From assembly GCA_021817025.1 (NCBI GenBank), contig JAKAWF010000156.1, forward strand, positions 1-7,553: 7,553 nucleotides of DNA, given 5' to 3'. Position numbers and translations under genes: made by a program. The notes below the pieces were generated by a model that searched no databases, was not told the origin of the DNA, and was given only the letters and a program-made list of their open reading frames with translations. The DNA comes from a bacterium. Lineage in GTDB: Bacteria; Chloroflexota; Dormibacteria; UBA8260; Bog-877. Positions 5,805 through 7,553 of this stretch are shown one piece after another. The first letter of the stretch is position 1, and each line of letters starts with the position of its first letter.

Positions 5805-6595
5805 CTATCCCGGGGATACGGCGGCAAGGGCCGCTTTCACCTGCGCCAGCTGAGAGTCGGTGAGCTGGCCCTTGAAGCACTTCACACCGCCCCGGCTGTT
5901 GGGGTGGCGGAGAAGGACCAGGAGGCGGCTCCTCCCCCCCACCTCGACGGGACCCAGGAGGTGGTCTGAGACATCCAGGTGCATGTGGTTTGAGAAGGCA
6001 AATTTGGCCACCGATCCAACCAGGACCACGACTCGAGCGGGCGAGGCCGCCAGCACCCGCTCCAGGTATCGGGAGGTGCATGTTTCAAGCGCGGCCCGAA
6101 CCCCGTCCTCACTCGGGCTGCCGCAGTGGACCACCTCGGAGAGGGCGTATCCCACCCCTGGCTGCACGGGTTGGGGCAGGACCTCCCGGGCGCATCTAAG
6201 GGCCCAGCCCCAGTAGGGCACCCACCGGCCGCGCTGCCCCGCGCATTCACCAGATAGACACCATCGGCAACGCCGGGGACTTGCCCCTCGTCGAAGGCGC
6301 CGTCCGCCCAGTCAAGAAGGGCTTGGTCCGGCGAGTCGCAGCTGAGGTCCTCGGGATCCGTGATGGGGCTGCCGCCGCCTCCCGGGTTGGAGGCTACCAA
6401 GAGCAGCGGCGCCTCGGTGAGGTGACCAACCCAGGGCTCGGGAACCCACCGGGCTCGGTGGGGACCACCCGGACCGGCGGCGACCTCGTGGCACGGGAGT
6501 GTATCTGGCCCTTCGGCTGCGCACTGAGCCAGCACCGGGCAGCGGATGATCTCCACGGCCAACTCCCTCAAGGCGCCGCTCAGGTGGCTGGGCAT
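5805..6595 (-). pseudogene. Uracil-DNA-glycosylase-like protein, split by an apparent 1-base frameshift
   Basis: The first part, from the ATG at 6595, reads CPVLAQC..., then the strand APLLLVASNPGGG (65-74) resembling UDG motif I, and ADGVYLVN to about 6245. The protein then continues in a second frame: GRWVPYWGWALRCAREVL, ALSEVVHCGSPSEDGV, SPARVVVLVGSVAK and LLVLLRHPNSRGG, ending at 5805. The HPN resembles the HP[SN] motif II loop of UDG-superfamily enzymes. Neither half is complete, and restoring one base near 6245 would give about 263 residues, a normal size. AGGAGGAGGA lies 6 bases before the ATG at 6595, so that start is preferred over the ATG at 6676, which has none. UDG-superfamily members remove uracil or other altered bases; the substrate here is unknown. 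It may be a true pseudogene or a sequencing error. Confidence 0.72.
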
Positions 6596-6618
6596 CCCGG
6601 TTCCTCCTCCTGCGACCA

Positions 6619-6649
6619 CACTCTGGCGCCGCTCCGCAGGCACAGAGTG
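6619..6649 (-). other. Hairpin just upstream of the glycosylase-like gene's ribosome binding site
   Basis: CACTCTG (6619-6625) pairs with CAGAGTG (6643-6649), and GCC/GGC can pair inside after a small internal loop, leaving an 8-base loop. It sits in the 105-base gap after the 90-residue gene and ends 8 bases before the AGGAGGAGGA site. It has no T-run, so it is more likely a transcript-stability or attenuation element than a terminator. Confidence 0.35.
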
Positions 6650-6700
6650 GCGGGCGACAACGAACGTTCCCCGCATGAAGCCTCGCCCTGGGTCGGGGAA

Positions 6701-6973
6701 TCACGGCTGGCAGATCTCGCAATCGTGGGCCTCACCCCCGCACTCCACCCGGGCGAAGCCGCGCAGCTCGGCCCGGTGCTCAGCACAGTGCTTGATGAGA
6801 TCCTTGGTCCAGAACTGGCCCTTGGCCGGCGTGCCGGAGATGTGCGGGCAGGTCGCCCGGTGGAGGAACAGGTACTCCGGCGCGGGCTTGCGAGCGGTGT
6901 TGAGGACGAAGCCTCCGGGGTGCTGGGCTATCCAGGTGAGGTACCCGCGGTCATCGTCAATGAAGGTTGTCAT
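6701..6973 (-). CDS. Small cysteine-containing protein of unknown function (90 residues)
   Basis: 90 residues from the ATG at 6973, preceded by GGTGGCGG; the open frame extends 25 codons further to 7048, but that extension is Gly/Pro/Arg-rich and looks non-coding. The pattern is YLTWIAQHPGGFVLN (11-25), EYLFLHRATC (33-42), FWTKDLIKHCAEH (54-66) and a C-terminal C-x2-C (C85, C88), with further Cys at 42, 63 and 78. The HRA-x-C and terminal CxxC could bind a metal ion. I recall similar short proteins in actinobacteria but no established function. It is followed by the glycosylase-like gene 105 bases on, in the same direction, and could form a two-gene unit with it. Confidence 0.7.
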   Translation of the reverse strand: MTTFIDDDRGYLTWIAQHPGGFVLNTARKPAPEYLFLHRATCPHISGTPAKGQFWTKDLIKHCAEHRAELRGFARVECGGEAHDCEICQP

Positions 6974-7002
6974 TATTCCGCCACCTGCCCGCTGCCTAGC
7001 CG

Positions 7003-7027
7003 GGCGCTCGGGTGGACCCGAGGCGCC
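7003..7027. repeat. Strong inverted repeat upstream of the 90-residue gene
   Basis: Arms CTCGGGT (7007-7013) and ACCCGAG (7016-7022) pair perfectly, and beyond a one-base bulge GGCG (7003-7006) pairs with CGCC (7024-7027). It lies 30-54 bases before the ATG at 6973, in the likely leader or promoter, and could be an operator or an RNA hairpin affecting expression. Confidence 0.45.
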
Positions 7028-7059
7028 GCCCCTCCCTGGGCATCCCATGGCGCCGCCCC
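7022..7059. repeat. Two direct repeats of GGCGCCGCCCC
   Basis: Exact 11-bp copies at 7022-7032 and 7049-7059, start to start 27 bases apart. Each contains GGCGCC. The left copy overlaps the right arm of the inverted repeat at 7003-7027. They could be paired binding sites for a regulator; low-complexity GC-rich DNA makes chance a real alternative. Confidence 0.35.
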
Positions 7060-7131
7060 CCCGTTACGGGCCGGACGCCTACCCACGGTAGCCGCACATC
7101 TGTTTGGCAGATCCTCCTCGCGCTTGCACTC

Positions 7132-7166
7132 AGGGTACCCGGGAGGGGTGCCGGTTTCCGTACCCT
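7132..7166. repeat. Inverted repeat AGGGTAC ... GTACCCT in the divergent region
   Basis: Perfect 7-bp arms (7132-7138 and 7160-7166) enclose CCGG (7139-7142) and CCGG (7151-7154), which can extend the stem with a 5-base bulge. It sits about mid-way between the divergent starts and could serve as a shared operator or mark the end of a transcript. Confidence 0.35.
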
Positions 7167-7275
7167 ACTACCCCAATGCCCCGCATGCGCGCGGTCCCAC
7201 GGCTTGCCATGGGTAGTCGAACGCCCTATCTTGACCGACTGGAATGTCTGGGCCCTTGCTCTTCGCGGTCGCTGG

Positions 7276-7281
7276 TAGGGT
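7276..7281 (+). promoter_or_regulatory. -10-like TAGGGT before the NucS-like gene
   Basis: TAGGGT is a common form of the actinobacterial -10 (TANNNT). It ends 10 bases before the GTG at 7292, which would give a leaderless or nearly leaderless transcript. A -35 was not identified with good spacing. The same bases (AGGGTGG) could instead act as a Shine-Dalgarno for that GTG, about 8 bases away. Confidence 0.3.
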
Positions 7282-7291
7282 GGCGACGCCC

Positions 7292-7553
7292 GTGCAGCGA
7301 ATCACCCTAGCGGAGGCTGGCCTCCACGAGCGCCGGGATCTCCAGGAGTGGGTCCTCGCCCACCCTGAGATACTCGGAGACGACCTCCTGATCGTGACCT
7401 TCGAGTTTGATCGTTGGCAAGCGTCCGGTGCCCGGCCTGCTGACCGACTGGACATCCTCGCGTTAGATACGGATGGCCGGCCTGTGGTGGTCGAACTCAA
7501 GAGGGACCATGCCCCCGACACGGTGGAGATGCAGTCGATCAAGTACGCGGCGA
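7292..7553 (+). CDS. NucS/DUF91-like PD-(D/E)XK endonuclease, N-terminal part only
   Basis: 87 residues before the gene runs off the right edge. GLHERRDLQEWVLAHPEILG (10-29) leads into ADRLDILALDTDGRPVVVELK, giving D54 and E68-x-K70 of a PD-(D/E)XK active site, then the Q81-x3-Y85 helix. This order and spacing are characteristic of NucS/DUF91-type and related nucleases that cut DNA in repair or restriction. True NucS carries an N-terminal DNA-binding domain before the nuclease; here the nuclease domain begins almost at once, so this is more likely a NucS-like paralogue than the mismatch endonuclease NucS. GTG at 7292 is preferred because of the upstream TAGGGT/AGGGTGG; in-frame GTG at 7280 and ATG at 7244 are alternatives without a Shine-Dalgarno at proper spacing. 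Confidence 0.78.
   Translation, partial: MQRITLAEAGLHERRDLQEWVLAHPEILGDDLLIVTFEFDRWQASGARPADRLDILALDTDGRPVVVELKRDHAPDTVEMQSIKYAA

Larger units (their letters stand above)
6974..7291. other. Divergent intergenic region with several inverted and direct repeats
   Basis: About 318 bases between the minus-strand 90-residue gene and the plus-strand nuclease gene; no supported gene. From left to right it holds an 11-bp inverted repeat with one bulge and a 2-base loop (7003-7027); two direct copies of GGCGCCGCCCC (7022-7032 and 7049-7059); ATCTG-TTTGG-CAGAT (7098-7112); and an AGGGTAC/GTACCCT inverted repeat with CCGG/CCGG able to pair inside (7132-7166). Promoters for both directions should lie here. 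Confidence 0.5.

Noticed and set aside
6595..6676. ATG at 6676 as start of the UDG-like gene
   Set aside because: No Shine-Dalgarno; the extension is Arg/Gly-rich and crosses the hairpin, while the ATG at 6595 has AGGAGGAGGA at good spacing.
7081..7200. tRNA-like hairpins in the divergent intergenic region
   Set aside because: No cloverleaf, no GTTCRA-type T-arm and no acceptor stem could be assembled.
6281..7216. Plus-strand open frame of 311 codons
   Set aside because: Longest frame in its region but antisense to two genes with family-like motifs and ribosome binding sites; its translation shows no domain.

Overview
The window looks like part of a genomic island rich in DNA-processing and probable defence genes, from a high-GC bacterium, most likely an actinomycete. 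The clues are GC-rich DNA with GTG and TTG starts, start codons without a Shine-Dalgarno but with a nearby -10-like hexamer, and a NucS-like endonuclease. This is an inference from style; nothing here fixes the species. No RNA gene or CRISPR array was seen. Almost everything is on the minus strand; only the gene cut by the right edge is on the plus strand.

Left part (1-2760, minus): a tightly coupled three-gene operon. In transcription order it encodes a coiled-coil protein with a C-terminal HARE-HTH-like domain, a protein with a winged-helix-like N-terminus and helical C-terminus, and a large GHKL-type ATPase with a coiled coil and Ig-like C-terminal region, cut by the left edge. The genes overlap by 1 and 3 bases. 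Ahead of the first gene is a promoter candidate that would give a leaderless transcript, with a perfect 10-bp palindrome in its spacer. This is the best candidate here for an uncharacterised system: a helicase/nuclease-free set of HTH proteins plus a MutL/MORC-like ATPase, with partners probably beyond the left edge.

Middle part (2904-5775): an endonuclease III-like HhH-GPD glycosylase with an intact 4Fe-4S cluster motif and an unrecognised N-terminal extension; a decayed 5' fragment of an IS256/Mutator-type transposase; and a predicted PD-(D/E)XK nuclease with its own ribosome binding site. This segment is bounded by two copies of an 18-bp direct repeat, each at a change from GC-rich to markedly less GC-rich DNA.

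Right part (5805-7553): a 90-residue cysteine-containing protein, a uracil-DNA-glycosylase-like gene broken by an apparent single-base frameshift, a structured divergent intergenic region, and on the plus strand the start of a NucS/DUF91-like PD-(D/E)XK nuclease.

Taken together, two glycosylase-like proteins, two PD-(D/E)XK proteins, a HARE-HTH protein and a GHKL ATPase sit within 7.5 kb. The theme is recognition or removal of damaged or modified DNA. Whether these genes act together or were gathered piecemeal by insertion is not settled by the sequence; the composition jumps and the transposase relic favour piecemeal assembly.
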